Shown one piece after another: positions 9,284-21,365 of a stretch of DNA of 64,000 bases; position 1 is the first letter of the stretch, and every line of letters begins with the position of its first letter. This stretch comes from Halopiger xanaduensis SH-6 (GTDB taxonomy: Archaea; Halobacteriota; Halobacteria; Halobacteriales; Natrialbaceae), in contig NC_015658.1 of assembly GCF_000217715.1 (NCBI RefSeq), positions 186,001 to 250,000 on the forward strand. Direction: 5' to 3'. A program made the position numbers and the translations under genes. The notes beneath the pieces were generated by a model that ran no database searches, was not told the DNA's origin, and saw only the letters and a list, made by a program, of their open reading frames with translations.

Positions 9284-11137
9284 ATGAACGCCGTTACAGA
9301 CAATCCGCTGGAGACCCGCGCCGACGTGCAGCGCGCGGTCCGACAGCTGGTCGAACCGCTCGAGACACATCGTAGTCCCGGCGGCGCCCGCCTGAAGCCG
9401 AGTGAGACGGGCGCCTGGTTTCCGGACACCGCGGCGGAACTCGAAGGCTTCTCGCGGCCGCTGTGGGGACTCGTCCCGCTCGCCGCTGGCGGCGGCGAGT
9501 TCGACGGCTGGGAGCGGATCCGCGAAGGGCTGCGAAACGGCACGGACCCGAACCATCCGGAATACTGGGGATCCGCGGGCGATTACTCCCAAAAGCACGT
9601 CGAGACGGCCGCGATCGGCTTCGGCCTCGCGCTCGCTCCCGACCGGCTCTGGGACCCTCTCGACCCGGAGGCGAAAGACCGCGTCGCGGCGTACCTCCGG
9701 CAGGTCGACGACGCGTCGCTGCACGACTGTAACTGGCTGTTCTTCCGGATACTCGTTCACCTTGGCCTCGATGGCGTGGACGAAGCGTACGACCGCGAGC
9801 TATCCGAGGAGACGCTCGATCGCCTCGAGTCCTTCGCCGCGACCGAGGGCTGGTACGCCGACGGACCGCCCGAAGAGAGCGCGCGCGATTACTACATCCC
9901 CTGGGCGATGCACGCCTACGGCCTCATCTACGCGGCGCTGGCCGACGGTGACGACGAGCGGGCCGATCGCTTCCGCGAGCGAGCCGCCGAGTTCGCCCCG
10001 GAATTTCGCCACTGGTTCCGCGAGGACGGTGCCGCGCTCCCTTACGGTCGGAGCCTCACCTACCGATTCGCGCAGGCGGCGTTCTGGGGCGCGCTCGCGT
10101 TTGCAGACTGCGAGGCGCTCCCCTGGAGCCAGATCAAGGGGCTGTGGCTGCGCAACCTCCGGTGGTGGCTCGAGCAACCGATCTTCACCGACGGCGGCGC
10201 CCTCTCGGTCGGCTACCGGTACTCGACGCTGAAGACGAGCGAGCCGTACAACTCCCCCAGTTCGCCCTACTGGGCGCTGAAGGCGTTCCTCCCGCTCGCG
10301 CTCGAGTCCGACCATCCGTTCTGGCAGGCAGACCCGGAGCCGCTTCCGGAGCTTCCCGAACGAACCGTCCAGCCGGAACCGGAGTTGATCGTTTGCCGGG
10401 ACCGGACCGCCGACCATCACTACGCGCTCGCCGCCGGTCAGTCGACCCACTATCGCGAGAAATACACCAAGTTCGCCTACTCGATCGAGTTCGGCTTCGG
10501 CGTTCGGGGTCGCCGCCCCGGACTCGAGGGTGCGGGCCACGACAGCGCGCTGGCGCTGAGCGAGGCGGGCCGCGAGTACCGAATCCGAGAGTCGGTCGAG
10601 GAAACTGCCGTTCGAGACGGAACGCTCTACTCGCGGTGGACGCCCTGGAACGACGTCCGCGTCGATACCTGGCTCGCGCCCGCGTCGCCGTGGCACGTTC
10701 GGGTGCACCGACTCGAGAGCGATCGACCGCTCCGCAGCGCCGAAGGCGGGTTCGCACTGCCGAAGGGTGATGACGACCGGCCGGAAAACCACGAGCACCG
10801 GACGGGTACGGGACGTGCGTGGTGTCTGACGCCCGGCGGCACGAGCGGGGTTCGCGACCTCCGAGCGAACGCCGACGGGTACGAGCGACGCGAGGGCGAG
10901 GCGGCGGATCCGGAACCGAACACGAACGTCTGCCACTCGCGAACGACTGTCCCGACGCTCGTCGGCGAGCACGAGCCCGGTACCCACTGGCTGGTGACGG
11001 CGGCGACGGCGGCTCGCGACGGGGCCGACGAGCGGTGGGAGCAGGCCCCGCAACTCGAGTCCGTCGACCCGCTCGTCGTCACCGACGTCGACGGCGCGGA
11101 ACTGCTGCGTCTCGAGCGGCCGTTCGATCCGGCATAG
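9284..11137 (+). CDS. DUF2264 family protein, probable glycoside hydrolase (GH154-like)
   Basis: About 617 residues matching the DUF2264 layout. An N-terminal alpha-helical toroid has FSRPLWGLVPLAAGGG, YWGSAGDYSQKHVETAAIG, CNWLFFRILVHLGL and ARDYYIPWAMHAYGL. An all-beta C-terminal half follows (HYREKYTKFAYSIEFGFGV and onward). As I recall, DUF2264 proteins were placed in CAZy family GH154, where glucuronidase activity on plant glycans has been reported; that link is from memory. No signal peptide is seen, so cytoplasmic action is inferred. The start at ATG 9284 is backed by a TATA-like GAATTAACT at 9252-9260. A start at 9233 would place translated sequence over that promoter. Its place between a rhamnosidase and a CBM9-like gene suggests unsaturated or simple uronic-acid removal from pectic fragments. 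Confidence 0.85.
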   Translation: MNAVTDNPLETRADVQRAVRQLVEPLETHRSPGGARLKPSETGAWFPDTAAELEGFSRPLWGLVPLAAGGGEFDGWERIREGLRNGTDPNHPEYWGSAGDYSQKHVETAAIGFGLALAPDRLWDPLDPEAKDRVAAYLRQVDDASLHDCNWLFFRILVHLGLDGVDEAYDRELSEETLDRLESFAATEGWYADGPPEESARDYYIPWAMHAYGLIYAALADGDDERADRFRERAAEFAPEFRHWFREDGAALPYGRSLTYRFAQAAFWGALAFADCEALPWSQIKGLWLRNLRWWLEQPIFTDGGALSVGYRYSTLKTSEPYNSPSSPYWALKAFLPLALESDHPFWQADPEPLPELPERTVQPEPELIVCRDRTADHHYALAAGQSTHYREKYTKFAYSIEFGFGVRGRRPGLEGAGHDSALALSEAGREYRIRESVEETAVRDGTLYSRWTPWNDVRVDTWLAPASPWHVRVHRLESDRPLRSAEGGFALPKGDDDRPENHEHRTGTGRAWCLTPGGTSGVRDLRANADGYERREGEAADPEPNTNVCHSRTTVPTLVGEHEPGTHWLVTAATAARDGADERWEQAPQLESVDPLVVTDVDGAELLRLERPFDPA

Positions 11138-11269
11138 CCGATTTCGCCGTATCCGTTCGACGCCGATCAAACCGCAGCCGCGGCCGATTCGTCGCCGCAC
11201 AGCCTTCGAGCCGACGCTGCGAGAGCGCCGAGATTTATGCCGGTCGCAGCAGAATTCGAATTCATATCG

Positions 11270-11947
11270 ATGAAGACGTACACCATCGCTCGCGCGACCG
11301 ACGACGTCCCACTGACCGGCGCGATCGAAGGGACGGTTTGGGAGGACGTTCCCGCGGTCGATCTCGAGGAGTTTACCTGGCACGACGGCGGCTCGGATCC
11401 GAAACTGACGACGACCGCTCGCGTCTGTTACGACGAGCGAGCGCTGTTCCTGCAGTTCCACGCCGAAGACGACGATATCACCGCGTCGGTGACCGAACTC
11501 AACGGGCCGACGTTCGAAGACAGCTCAGTTGAACTCTTCGCCGATCCGACGCCCGACGCGGACTCGCGGTACTTTAACTTCGAACCCAACTGCTGCGGTC
11601 AGTTCAAACTCGCCTGGCAGGAAGCAGGCTGGGAGGAACGAGGCATCGGCCGGACGCTGATCGATCCCGACCTCGCCGAGCGGATCGACGTTCGAACGTC
11701 CGTTCCGGGACCGACGAAAGAATCGCGGCCGGACGACGAGGACTGGTGGCTCGCCGCCAGGATTCCCTTCGACGTCCTGAGCGACGTGACCGGGCTCGAG
11801 ATCCGACCGACGTCGGGGACCGAGTGGCGAGGAAACTTCTACCGCAGCGGGCTTCCGGATCACCAGAAGTCCACGTGGAATCCGATCGAGAAAGCAACTC
11901 CCGACTACCATTCGCCGGAGTATTTCGGTCGGCTTCGATTCGAATGA
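11270..11947 (+). CDS. CBM9-like carbohydrate-binding protein
   Basis: Small beta-sandwich protein of 225 residues resembling the CBM9-like/DOMON group. Seen motifs are PLTGAIEGTVWEDVPAVDL at the start, LTTTARVCYDERALFLQFHAED (the usual A-x-V-x-Y-D-x-x-x-L-Y-L-x-F core), FEDSSVELFADP, YFNFEPNCCGQFKLAW, and a C-terminal TEWRGNFYRSGLPDH. No catalytic residues and no signal peptide are apparent, so a cytoplasmic sugar-binding role is inferred, perhaps holding oligosaccharides. ATG 11270 was chosen because a TATA-like TTTATG lies about 33 bases upstream; an in-frame start at 11237 would cover the promoter. It follows the DUF2264 gene on the same strand by 132 bases, with its own promoter. Confidence 0.75.
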   Translation: MKTYTIARATDDVPLTGAIEGTVWEDVPAVDLEEFTWHDGGSDPKLTTTARVCYDERALFLQFHAEDDDITASVTELNGPTFEDSSVELFADPTPDADSRYFNFEPNCCGQFKLAWQEAGWEERGIGRTLIDPDLAERIDVRTSVPGPTKESRPDDEDWWLAARIPFDVLSDVTGLEIRPTSGTEWRGNFYRSGLPDHQKSTWNPIEKATPDYHSPEYFGRLRFE

Positions 11948-12053
11948 TGGCAATTCCATTGTGAGCGAGATCGCGTCGTCTCGCCAAGATGGAGTTTGCC
12001 GCCCGTGACGAAGACGGACTGACCGGGTGTGACTGTGGTCACGGACCCCAACG

Positions 12054-12061
12054 TCTATACT
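12054..12061 (+). promoter_or_regulatory. TATA-like promoter of the rhamnose mutarotase gene
   Basis: CTATACT lies about 27 bases before ATG 12084, so the transcript is probably leaderless. Confidence 0.45.
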
Positions 12062-12083
12062 GTCGTGAGAAAACGGTCTTCGT

Positions 12084-12389
12084 ATGGAGCGAATCGCGTT
12101 CCACCTGGAAATCGTCGATGGACAGCGAGACGCGTACCGTGAGGAACACCAGAACGTTCCGGACGCACTCGAGGAAGCGTACCTCGAGTCCGACGCCGGG
12201 ATCGAGACCTATTCCGTGTTCGAGCGCGACGGCCACGTCTTCGGCTATCTGGAACTCGAGGATCCGGACGTTATCAAGGAGATCATGGAAGAAAGCGATG
12301 CACAGGCGGACTGGGACGAAGTCATGGACGGCATTCTCGAGCCGGATGACGGCGATATCTGGATGGACGAAGTATACCGAATGAAGTGA
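12084..12389 (+). CDS. rhaM: L-rhamnose mutarotase
   Basis: Interconverts the alpha and beta anomers of L-rhamnose so that released sugar enters catabolism. Seen: 101 residues, the usual length of the RhaM/YiiL family (about 100). Typical features are AFHLEIVDGQRDAYREEHQNV (the conserved Y-x-x-x-H region with the catalytic His near residue 22), GIETYSVFERDGHVFGYLELED in the middle, and the closing DIWMDEVYRMK. It has its own promoter and lies a few kilobases from the GH78 rhamnosidase. This makes L-rhamnose a likely product of the locus. No rhamnose dehydrogenase, kinase or aldolase is seen nearby, so the rest of the pathway must lie elsewhere. Confidence 0.88.
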   Translation: MERIAFHLEIVDGQRDAYREEHQNVPDALEEAYLESDAGIETYSVFERDGHVFGYLELEDPDVIKEIMEESDAQADWDEVMDGILEPDDGDIWMDEVYRMK

Positions 12390-12515
12390 TCCGACGTCGA
12401 CGTGCAGTTGTCGCGACCGTGCGGAGATCGATCACGGTTAGCCGACAACGGATAGTTTGTTCCAACGGAAACGTGGTAGTCGCGTCCGCTCCGGCGTCGA
12501 TTTCGGCCGGACTAC

Positions 12516-15647
<3,132 letters not shown>

Positions 15648-15697
15648 TCAGATTCGAGTATTGGCACTTATTCTTTTAGCTGAATCGAGGTGCTAAG

Positions 15698-15748
15698 CTC
15701 TCCCTCAGTGAGCGCCGACCGAAGGGACGGCGCAAGCAGGGTGGGGAG
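15698..15748. repeat. Interrupted stem-loop
   Basis: Seen: CTC (15698-15700) and CCCT (15702-15705) pair with AGGG (15738-15741) and GAG (15746-15748). The inner arm GCGCCG (15712-15717) pairs with CGGCGC (15728-15733) around a ten-base loop. Each outer arm has a small bulge. It could be a terminator-like element, a regulatory hairpin or the end of a lost IS200/IS605-type element; I cannot decide. Confidence 0.5.
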
Positions 15749-15802
15749 TTCTCATTCTCGTCTAACAATATGTCTACTAACGCCAATACTTGTCTATAGA
15801 GA

Positions 15803-15819
15803 GCGGGGGTCTTTCAGAA
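15803..15819 (+). repeat. Left copy of direct repeat flanking the PHP/IMPase/ECF module
   Basis: GCGGGGGTCTTTCAGAA. A nearly identical copy on the same strand lies at 22305-22322 (one extra G and one A-to-G change). The pair brackets the lower-G+C module. Confidence 0.55.
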
Positions 15820-15975
15820 CCCGAATTCATCACGTCTGTTTTTTGGGAGGTACCGAGTAACCGAAGAGCAAAAGCCCCGTTAGAGACCACATAGGGGCCC
15901 AAATACTCGAGTTAAATAAAATAGTTTTTATTTCATATATTATATCAGAACGCTTTTATCTACGGTCCCTTCTGA

Positions 15976-17046
15976 ATGGCTATGGAAACATTACACCCGT
16001 ATGATGGATTGGAGTGGGATGAGCACGAGCAACAGCTAACGCAGTTTCACACGCACGAACCACGGAACACGATACGCGACGACACATGCATTCACGAGCC
16101 GAGCATCGATGCAGAAACGGTTCCGATCGACGATCTTGGGAAAAACAATCTCTCACCAGCGTCTTCGCCCAGAACGTTATTGAAGAAGTATAGAAATGTG
16201 GGATACACCGTCTTCTCGCTAACAGAGCACGAATACTACGTAGAGCGGTCGAAGTACAAGAACGTCCCCTACGAAGAGATGCCCGAGCGACTCGAGCAAA
16301 CGAGTTGGCCTTGGGCGAAGTGGAACGTCGATCCGGCGGAATTAGGTGTGGTCGCGCTTCCGGGAACCGAATTACGGGCATCGCATCATGGTTCGCTGCA
16401 CGATGTGATCGGCCTGGACACGGATATCGGACACGGACGACAGGCCTCGATGACTGCGCTACTCGAACGTATCGCGGATCAGGACGGCCTGGCAATTCTC
16501 CCACACCCTTCGAAGTACAACGAAGCGTCGGATTACGAGCGATACGTCTCTGTATTCGAAGCCGCTGATGTCCTCCTCGGGATGGAAATCTTCAACGGGA
16601 ACGATCGGTACCCGAGTCGCGCCCTGTGGGATCGATTACTTACGCACTTCGGACCCGAGCGACCGATCTGGGCGTTCGCCGGCGATGACTACCACGGCCG
16701 CGCCCGCCCGCAAGACGGTAAACGGTTCAACCGGTCACGGATCGTCTTGCTCCTGTCTACTCATTCGAAGGCTGCCGTCCGAGAGGCATTGACTGAGGGA
16801 CGGTTTTACGTACAGCACAACGGAGATCATCACGCACCATTCATAGACGCTATCGAAGTAACGAACGACGCAATTACCGTTGATTCCCCCGATGCAGTGG
16901 GAATCGAGTGGGTCGCTGACGGCGAAGTCGTCGCGACCGGAGAAACGATTCTGAACGATCGACTCGAGGATCGGACGTACGTACGGGCAGAAGTCCACGG
17001 AGACGGGCGAGCCGTTAGCTGTACTCAGCCGTTCTATCCGGTCTGA
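15976..17046 (+). CDS. PHP-type metal-dependent phosphoesterase
   Basis: 356 residues with the metal-ligand pattern of PHP (polymerase and histidinol phosphatase) domains. Visible are FHTHE (H25, H27), SLTEHEYY (E84, H85), PGTELRASHHGSLHDVIGL, ILPHPSKYNE, GMEIFNGN and FAGDDYHG. These would bind two or three divalent metals and cleave a phosphoester. The C-terminal 80 residues form a small beta domain (DGEVVATGETILNDRLEDRTYVRAEV shape). No signal peptide. Start ATG 15976 follows A+T-rich promoter sequence. The gene opens a module that continues with an IMPase-family gene on the same strand and, convergently, a second IMPase gene plus an ECF transporter. Substrate unknown; a phosphorylated small molecule handled by the module is the natural guess. 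Confidence 0.75.
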   Translation: MAMETLHPYDGLEWDEHEQQLTQFHTHEPRNTIRDDTCIHEPSIDAETVPIDDLGKNNLSPASSPRTLLKKYRNVGYTVFSLTEHEYYVERSKYKNVPYEEMPERLEQTSWPWAKWNVDPAELGVVALPGTELRASHHGSLHDVIGLDTDIGHGRQASMTALLERIADQDGLAILPHPSKYNEASDYERYVSVFEAADVLLGMEIFNGNDRYPSRALWDRLLTHFGPERPIWAFAGDDYHGRARPQDGKRFNRSRIVLLLSTHSKAAVREALTEGRFYVQHNGDHHAPFIDAIEVTNDAITVDSPDAVGIEWVADGEVVATGETILNDRLEDRTYVRAEVHGDGRAVSCTQPFYPV

Positions 17047-17135
17047 ACGAGAATGCAGACCGGGTTTACTGGAGATATATAGGCCACCATAGAACTCATA
17101 GCAAACGAATAGATGGTTACCCGAGCACGAACCGT

Positions 17136-17900
17136 ATGGCCCGGCATCCCCACCTGTGGGCTGCGCTGTTAGCTGCTCGTCGCGGTGCTGAAGCGCTTGC
17201 AGTTTGGGACGAACACCATCCTAATTGCACGGCAGACCGAGAAACGAACGAAACCTGTGATGTCGCCACCGAAAAAGCAATTTTAACCGAACTCGAGCGT
17301 CACTTTCCCGAACACAACGTGATTTCGGAGGAGAGCTATCCGGAGTTCTCGACGAAACCGCGATGGATCGTCGATCCGCTGGACGGACGGATTAACTATC
17401 TCAACGGGATTCCCCACTATTCCGTGTCGATCGCGTTCGAGGGGACAGGGGCAGCGGACGTGAGCGTCGTCTATCATATCCCTTCGGATCGGCTATTTAC
17501 AGCTATTGAGGGGCAGGGCGCGTACCTGAACGGACGCCCGATTTCAGTATCGGAAACGGCCACACTCTCGGATGCGCTGGTGGTCACAGGGTTCGATCCG
17601 ACGACGATCGAGTCACAACACTTCGACCAGTTTCGGTCGCTGCTCGACCGAACTCAAGGAGTGAGACGGTTCGGATCCGCCGCTACTGAACTCGCAATGG
17701 TTGCCGACGGGCAGTTCGACATTTTCTTCGAGCGAGAGCTCAGCGTCTGGGATACGGCCGCGGGAATCCAACTCGTCGAGGAGGCAGGCGGCGAGATCAC
17801 CCGGATCGAGCGAGTGAACGGGAGTAACCGCGAGATGGTCCTCGCATCGAATCCACAAATTCACCAGGAAGCCGTCTCACTCATCTCCTCGAGTAGTTAG
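17136..17900 (+). CDS. Inositol-monophosphatase-family protein with altered active site
   Basis: 254 residues, normal for the IMPase/fructose-1,6-bisphosphatase/CysQ family of metal-dependent sugar-phosphate phosphatases. Seen: VISEES (E65, metal ligand), VDPLDGRINYLNG (D80, D83), AIEGQGAYLNG, FGSAATELAMVADGQFD, and SVWDTAAGIQLVEEAGG with its metal-binding Asp. The oddity is residue 85: the family signature D-P-L/I-D-G-T has Arg where the Thr that helps activate water normally sits. The enzyme may therefore have changed substrate or lost phosphatase activity. It lies 89 bases after the PHP gene and runs convergent to a second, canonical IMPase gene only 30 bases away. Confidence 0.85.
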   Translation: MARHPHLWAALLAARRGAEALAVWDEHHPNCTADRETNETCDVATEKAILTELERHFPEHNVISEESYPEFSTKPRWIVDPLDGRINYLNGIPHYSVSIAFEGTGAADVSVVYHIPSDRLFTAIEGQGAYLNGRPISVSETATLSDALVVTGFDPTTIESQHFDQFRSLLDRTQGVRRFGSAATELAMVADGQFDIFFERELSVWDTAAGIQLVEEAGGEITRIERVNGSNREMVLASNPQIHQEAVSLISSSS

Positions 17901-17930
17901 GGATAGTCGAGTGGCGACTCGATCGACGAT

Positions 17931-18749
17931 TCAGTTCGTGTTGGGGTTCGCTGTTTCGTTTCGATAGAGCTGACGTAGGTCGGCGTGAACGCGGCCGTTC
18001 GAGGCGATAATGCCTACGTCCCGCTCCTCGGCCGTGAAATTCACCGGCGATCCGTCCCAATCGGTTACCTTGCCACCGGCTTCCTCGACGAGCAAACTCC
18101 CCGCAGCAACGTCCCAGGGCGATGTGTACTTGTCTAGAAAACACTCGAACGTTCCGTTCGCAACGAACGAAAGATCACACGCGCCGGCTCCGAGTTGGCG
18201 AAGCCCCCGCGACCGGTCAGGTGGAAAGAGGTGCTGATACACCCGACGGAGCCGGCAGTCATCGATAATGGGCGGCGAGATACCGAATAGCACGGCACTC
18301 TCCGGAAGCGAGTCAGCCGACGACACGGATATGCGTTGTCCGTTCCGTTGCGCACCACTACCCGCAACTGCCGTGTACGTCTCCTCGCGTTGGGGATGGA
18401 CGACGACACCGACGACCGGTTCTCCCTCGTCCAGCAACGCGATTGACGCGCAGTAATGTTCGAAACCGGCAACGTAATTTGCGGTCCCGTCGAGCGGATC
18501 GACGACCCACGTGAATCGCGCCGCTCCATCTCGTCCGGTCTCTTCGCTAATAATCGCGTGATCCGGGTAGGCCTCCGTGATGATCGAGCGAATCGTCCGC
18601 TCGGCGCGGAGATCGATCTCCGTTACCAGCGTCCCCTCTCGTTTCTGCGTCATGTCGTAGTCGGACTGAAAGTTCGCTCGGAGTAGCGTACTTGCCTCCG
18701 TCGCTGCTGCCTTCGCTGTCGTCAGGAATTCGTCGAATGCAGTTCCCAT
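17931..18749 (-). CDS. Inositol-monophosphatase-family phosphatase (canonical motifs)
   Basis: 272 residues. Seen: AIISEETG (metal-binding Glu), WVVDPLDGTANYVAG (full D-P-L-D-G-T-x-N signature), AVAGSGAQRNGQ, LGAGACDLSFVANGTFECF and SPWDVAAGSLLVEEAGG. All catalytic positions are present, so it should be an active Mg-dependent phosphatase of inositol, sugar or nucleotide monophosphates; which one cannot be told. It is the last gene of the minus-strand half of the module (EcfS, EcfA, EcfT, IMPase), about 76 bases after ecfT, suggesting co-transcription with the transporter. Together with the altered paralogue at 17136 it forms an active/altered pair. Confidence 0.88.
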   Translation of the reverse strand: MGTAFDEFLTTAKAAATEASTLLRANFQSDYDMTQKREGTLVTEIDLRAERTIRSIITEAYPDHAIISEETGRDGAARFTWVVDPLDGTANYVAGFEHYCASIALLDEGEPVVGVVVHPQREETYTAVAGSGAQRNGQRISVSSADSLPESAVLFGISPPIIDDCRLRRVYQHLFPPDRSRGLRQLGAGACDLSFVANGTFECFLDKYTSPWDVAAGSLLVEEAGGKVTDWDGSPVNFTAEERDVGIIASNGRVHADLRQLYRNETANPNTN

Positions 18750-18825
18750 GTGTTATGATGCTCTTTCTCGTGTCCGTATTCGGATTCGACTGGACTCGAT
18801 TAGATTGATACAAAACGACGAGTGG

Positions 18826-19641
18826 CTACACGAACGGAAGAATAATACCCGCGACGATGATCGCTGAGCCGCCCATGAAGAGCACGTCAAACCGGCCGAC
18901 GCGCAGGTCTCCTAACTGTAACTCACGGCTTTTATCGTTCTCTAACGAATGAGAGAATCCTCTCGTTTCGAGCGCTTCGACCGTCACGCGACTTCGTTTT
19001 GCGACGTCGAAGATCATCGGATAGAACGCCCTGATCGAGAGTCGGATCAGATACATGTAATATCGCCATTTGAAGCGACCGGGCGATTCCGGTGCACGGC
19101 TTCGAAGACGGTAGACGTTCACCGTCTCGTGGTACTCCTCGATGAGAACGGGTAACATCCGGTATCCGTAACTGATCGCGAACGTGAACTGGCGCGGAAT
19201 ACCGATGCTCATGAATGCGCGGCTGATGTCCTTCGGGGACATCCCGGAGAACACGGCAATTGACGTCACCGAGATGATCGTCAGCTTCGTCGTGTACGGA
19301 ACCAGCGCCATCGCACTCCGTACGAAACTCCCGCCCATCAGCACCGTTACGAACGCGTACAAGAGCACGTTCGTGACGACGCCGAACGCGAGGAGCGCAA
19401 TGAGGTACTTGCTGACTCGGGATACCACCGCGAGGACGGACACGAACGCGAGCAGCCCACCGAGAATCCGCATATCGTAAAACAACCACGGAATGACGAG
19501 GAATGCGGCGTACCACGCGAGTAGCACGCGAGGATCGAGTCGATTGAAGATCGTTCCCTCGTTGTCGTACGCAGTGCGGAGCAGATCCTGCTTCAACGAC
19601 TCGATCGACAGCGCGTCGCGAAACTCTTCCTGGTAGCTCAT
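18826..19641 (-). CDS. ecfT: ECF transporter transmembrane component (EcfT)
   Basis: 271-residue integral membrane coupling protein of an energy-coupling-factor importer. Seen: membrane segments near residues 40-58, 62-78, 82-105 and 110-135, and a final one at 253-270 (LFMGGSAIIVAGIILPFV). The long cytoplasmic region has ISRAFMSIGIPRQFTFAISYGYRMLPVL and RVTVEALETRGF, matching the conserved coupling helices whose A-R-G-type motifs contact the ATPases. Overlaps the ecfA stop by 4 bases, so it is translationally coupled. The complex imports a micronutrient or small organic substrate captured by the S component. Confidence 0.85.
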   Translation of the reverse strand: MSYQEEFRDALSIESLKQDLLRTAYDNEGTIFNRLDPRVLLAWYAAFLVIPWLFYDMRILGGLLAFVSVLAVVSRVSKYLIALLAFGVVTNVLLYAFVTVLMGGSFVRSAMALVPYTTKLTIISVTSIAVFSGMSPKDISRAFMSIGIPRQFTFAISYGYRMLPVLIEEYHETVNVYRLRSRAPESPGRFKWRYYMYLIRLSIRAFYPMIFDVAKRSRVTVEALETRGFSHSLENDKSRELQLGDLRVGRFDVLFMGGSAIIVAGIILPFV

Positions 19642-21359
19642 CGGTTGCCCCCCTCGAGTTCCGGTGGGTGTCCGGAGAGTCTATCAGCCAACTCAGAGAC
19701 GGTCATCGCAGGCGGCGAGATATCGAGCTCGTCGCTCAGTCGAACGACTTGCGGTGCCCGTAGGTTACACCGTTCGAGACGATCAAGGTCGGAAAACACG
19801 TCTCTCAGCGTCCCGTCCGTTTCGATGGCACCGTCGTTCAAAACGATCACCCGCGTCGCCCATTCGGCGACCAGTTCGAGATCGTGTGTGGCAATGATAA
19901 CTGTCTCGACGCGGTTTTCAGCGCGGTTTATCGTCTGTTCGACTTCACGGCGACTCGCTAGATCGAGGCTCCCAGTCGGTTCGTCGAACAATACGATCGA
20001 TGGGTCTGTCGCTAGCCCAATCCCGAGCGATGCGCGACGCTGCTCGCCGACGCTCAACAGTCGCCCGTCACGGTCCTGTAGTTGTTCGAGATCCAGAAAC
20101 TCGATCACCTCGTCGACTCGTTCCTCGACGTCCGCAACGTCACGCTCTCGTAAATAATAGGAAATATCTCCTCGGACCGAGTCCTGAATGAACATGTCCT
20201 CCGGGTTTTGATCGACGTAGGTGATGTCCGCTGCCAGTTCTTCCGGAAGAACATCCTCGGTGTCGGTTCCGTTGATAGTTACGCGCCCAGCATCGGGCTT
20301 CTCGATACCGGTAATCAACCGTAGCAGCGTCGATTTCCCGGCACCATTCGCACCGACGAGAGCGACCCGTTCGTCAGGATAAAGGTCCAACGAAAAGTCT
20401 TCCAGTACCCGTACATCACCATCGCGGAGCGTCGTATACCCGTGGTCGACGTGCTGGAACGAGATGACCGGCTCGTCTCTCGGTTGGCCTCGAGCAATTT
20501 CGTAGTCGTCCGGTTGCTCTGTTTCGTGCTCGAGCGACCGATACCGAGTGACCGCATCGGCGTACGTCGTCGGGGGATTCCCGTCGTCTTCGACCGTTCT
20601 GGCGACTCGAGTTACCTGTGGTGGATGAATACGATGTTCTCGTAGTTCTTCGATTCGATTGAGCCCTTCGTCGGTCGGTCGCTTCCATTTGACGGTGCCG
20701 TCAGAAACCAGTGCGACGGTATCGCAGTACTCGGCGATGAATTCGGTATGGTGCTCGATCGTGACGATCGTTATTCCGTTCTCGTTTAGCGCCTGTAACC
20801 GTTCGTACGTTTCGTGTGCACGGACGGGATCGAGTTGTGCTGCCGGTTCGTCGACGACGAGGATGTGCGGATTCATCGTCAATGCTGCACCGAGGGCAAC
20901 CAGGTGCTGTTGACCACCGCTCAACTCCCATATGAACCGCCCATCGACCGTTTCGATGTCTAACTGTGAGAGCGTGTTGAGTGCTCGCTCGCGGTAATCG
21001 TCTCGCCCGTAATTGACCGGCCCGAACGTCAGTTCGTCGTAGACGGTCGGCGTTACGAGCTGATTTTCGAACTCCTGAAACACGTAGCCGACATTGCGGG
21101 AAAGGTCTGCAACGGACGCATCACGCGTATCCTGACCGGCGACACGTACTTGCCCCTCGAACTCGCCCTCGAAGAAGTGGGGGACGAGTCCGTTGAACGT
21201 TTTACACAGCGTCGTCTTTCCGCTCCCGTTTCCGCCCAGGATAGCGATAAACTCGCCGCGATCGATGCGCAAATCAGCCTTCTCTAGCGTCGGTTCGTCA
21301 ACCCCCGGATATCGGAAGGTGACATCCGACACGTCGATCGCTGTCTCTGTCATGCTCAC
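19638..21359 (-). CDS. Fused double ATPase of an ECF transporter (EcfA-EcfA')
   Basis: 573 residues with two complete ABC ATPase domains in one chain. Domain 1 has Walker A GGNGSGKTT (about residue 42), the Q-loop in VFQEFENQL, signature LSGGQQ and Walker B VVDEPAAQLDP. Domain 2 has Walker A GANGAGKST (about 336), VDQNPEDMF, an unusual signature LSVGEQR and Walker B LFDEPTGSLD. The QEFENQ and QNPEDMF Q-loops are characteristic of ECF ATPases. Position between the S component (6 bases upstream) and ecfT (4-base overlap) confirms the assignment. Fused ECF ATPases are common in archaea. Confidence 0.92.
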   Translation of the reverse strand: MSMTETAIDVSDVTFRYPGVDEPTLEKADLRIDRGEFIAILGGNGSGKTTLCKTFNGLVPHFFEGEFEGQVRVAGQDTRDASVADLSRNVGYVFQEFENQLVTPTVYDELTFGPVNYGRDDYRERALNTLSQLDIETVDGRFIWELSGGQQHLVALGAALTMNPHILVVDEPAAQLDPVRAHETYERLQALNENGITIVTIEHHTEFIAEYCDTVALVSDGTVKWKRPTDEGLNRIEELREHRIHPPQVTRVARTVEDDGNPPTTYADAVTRYRSLEHETEQPDDYEIARGQPRDEPVISFQHVDHGYTTLRDGDVRVLEDFSLDLYPDERVALVGANGAGKSTLLRLITGIEKPDAGRVTINGTDTEDVLPEELAADITYVDQNPEDMFIQDSVRGDISYYLRERDVADVEERVDEVIEFLDLEQLQDRDGRLLSVGEQRRASLGIGLATDPSIVLFDEPTGSLDLASRREVEQTINRAENRVETVIIATHDLELVAEWATRVIVLNDGAIETDGTLRDVFSDLDRLERCNLRAPQVVRLSDELDISPPAMTVSELADRLSGHPPELEGGNR

Positions 21360-21365
21360 GGCTGT

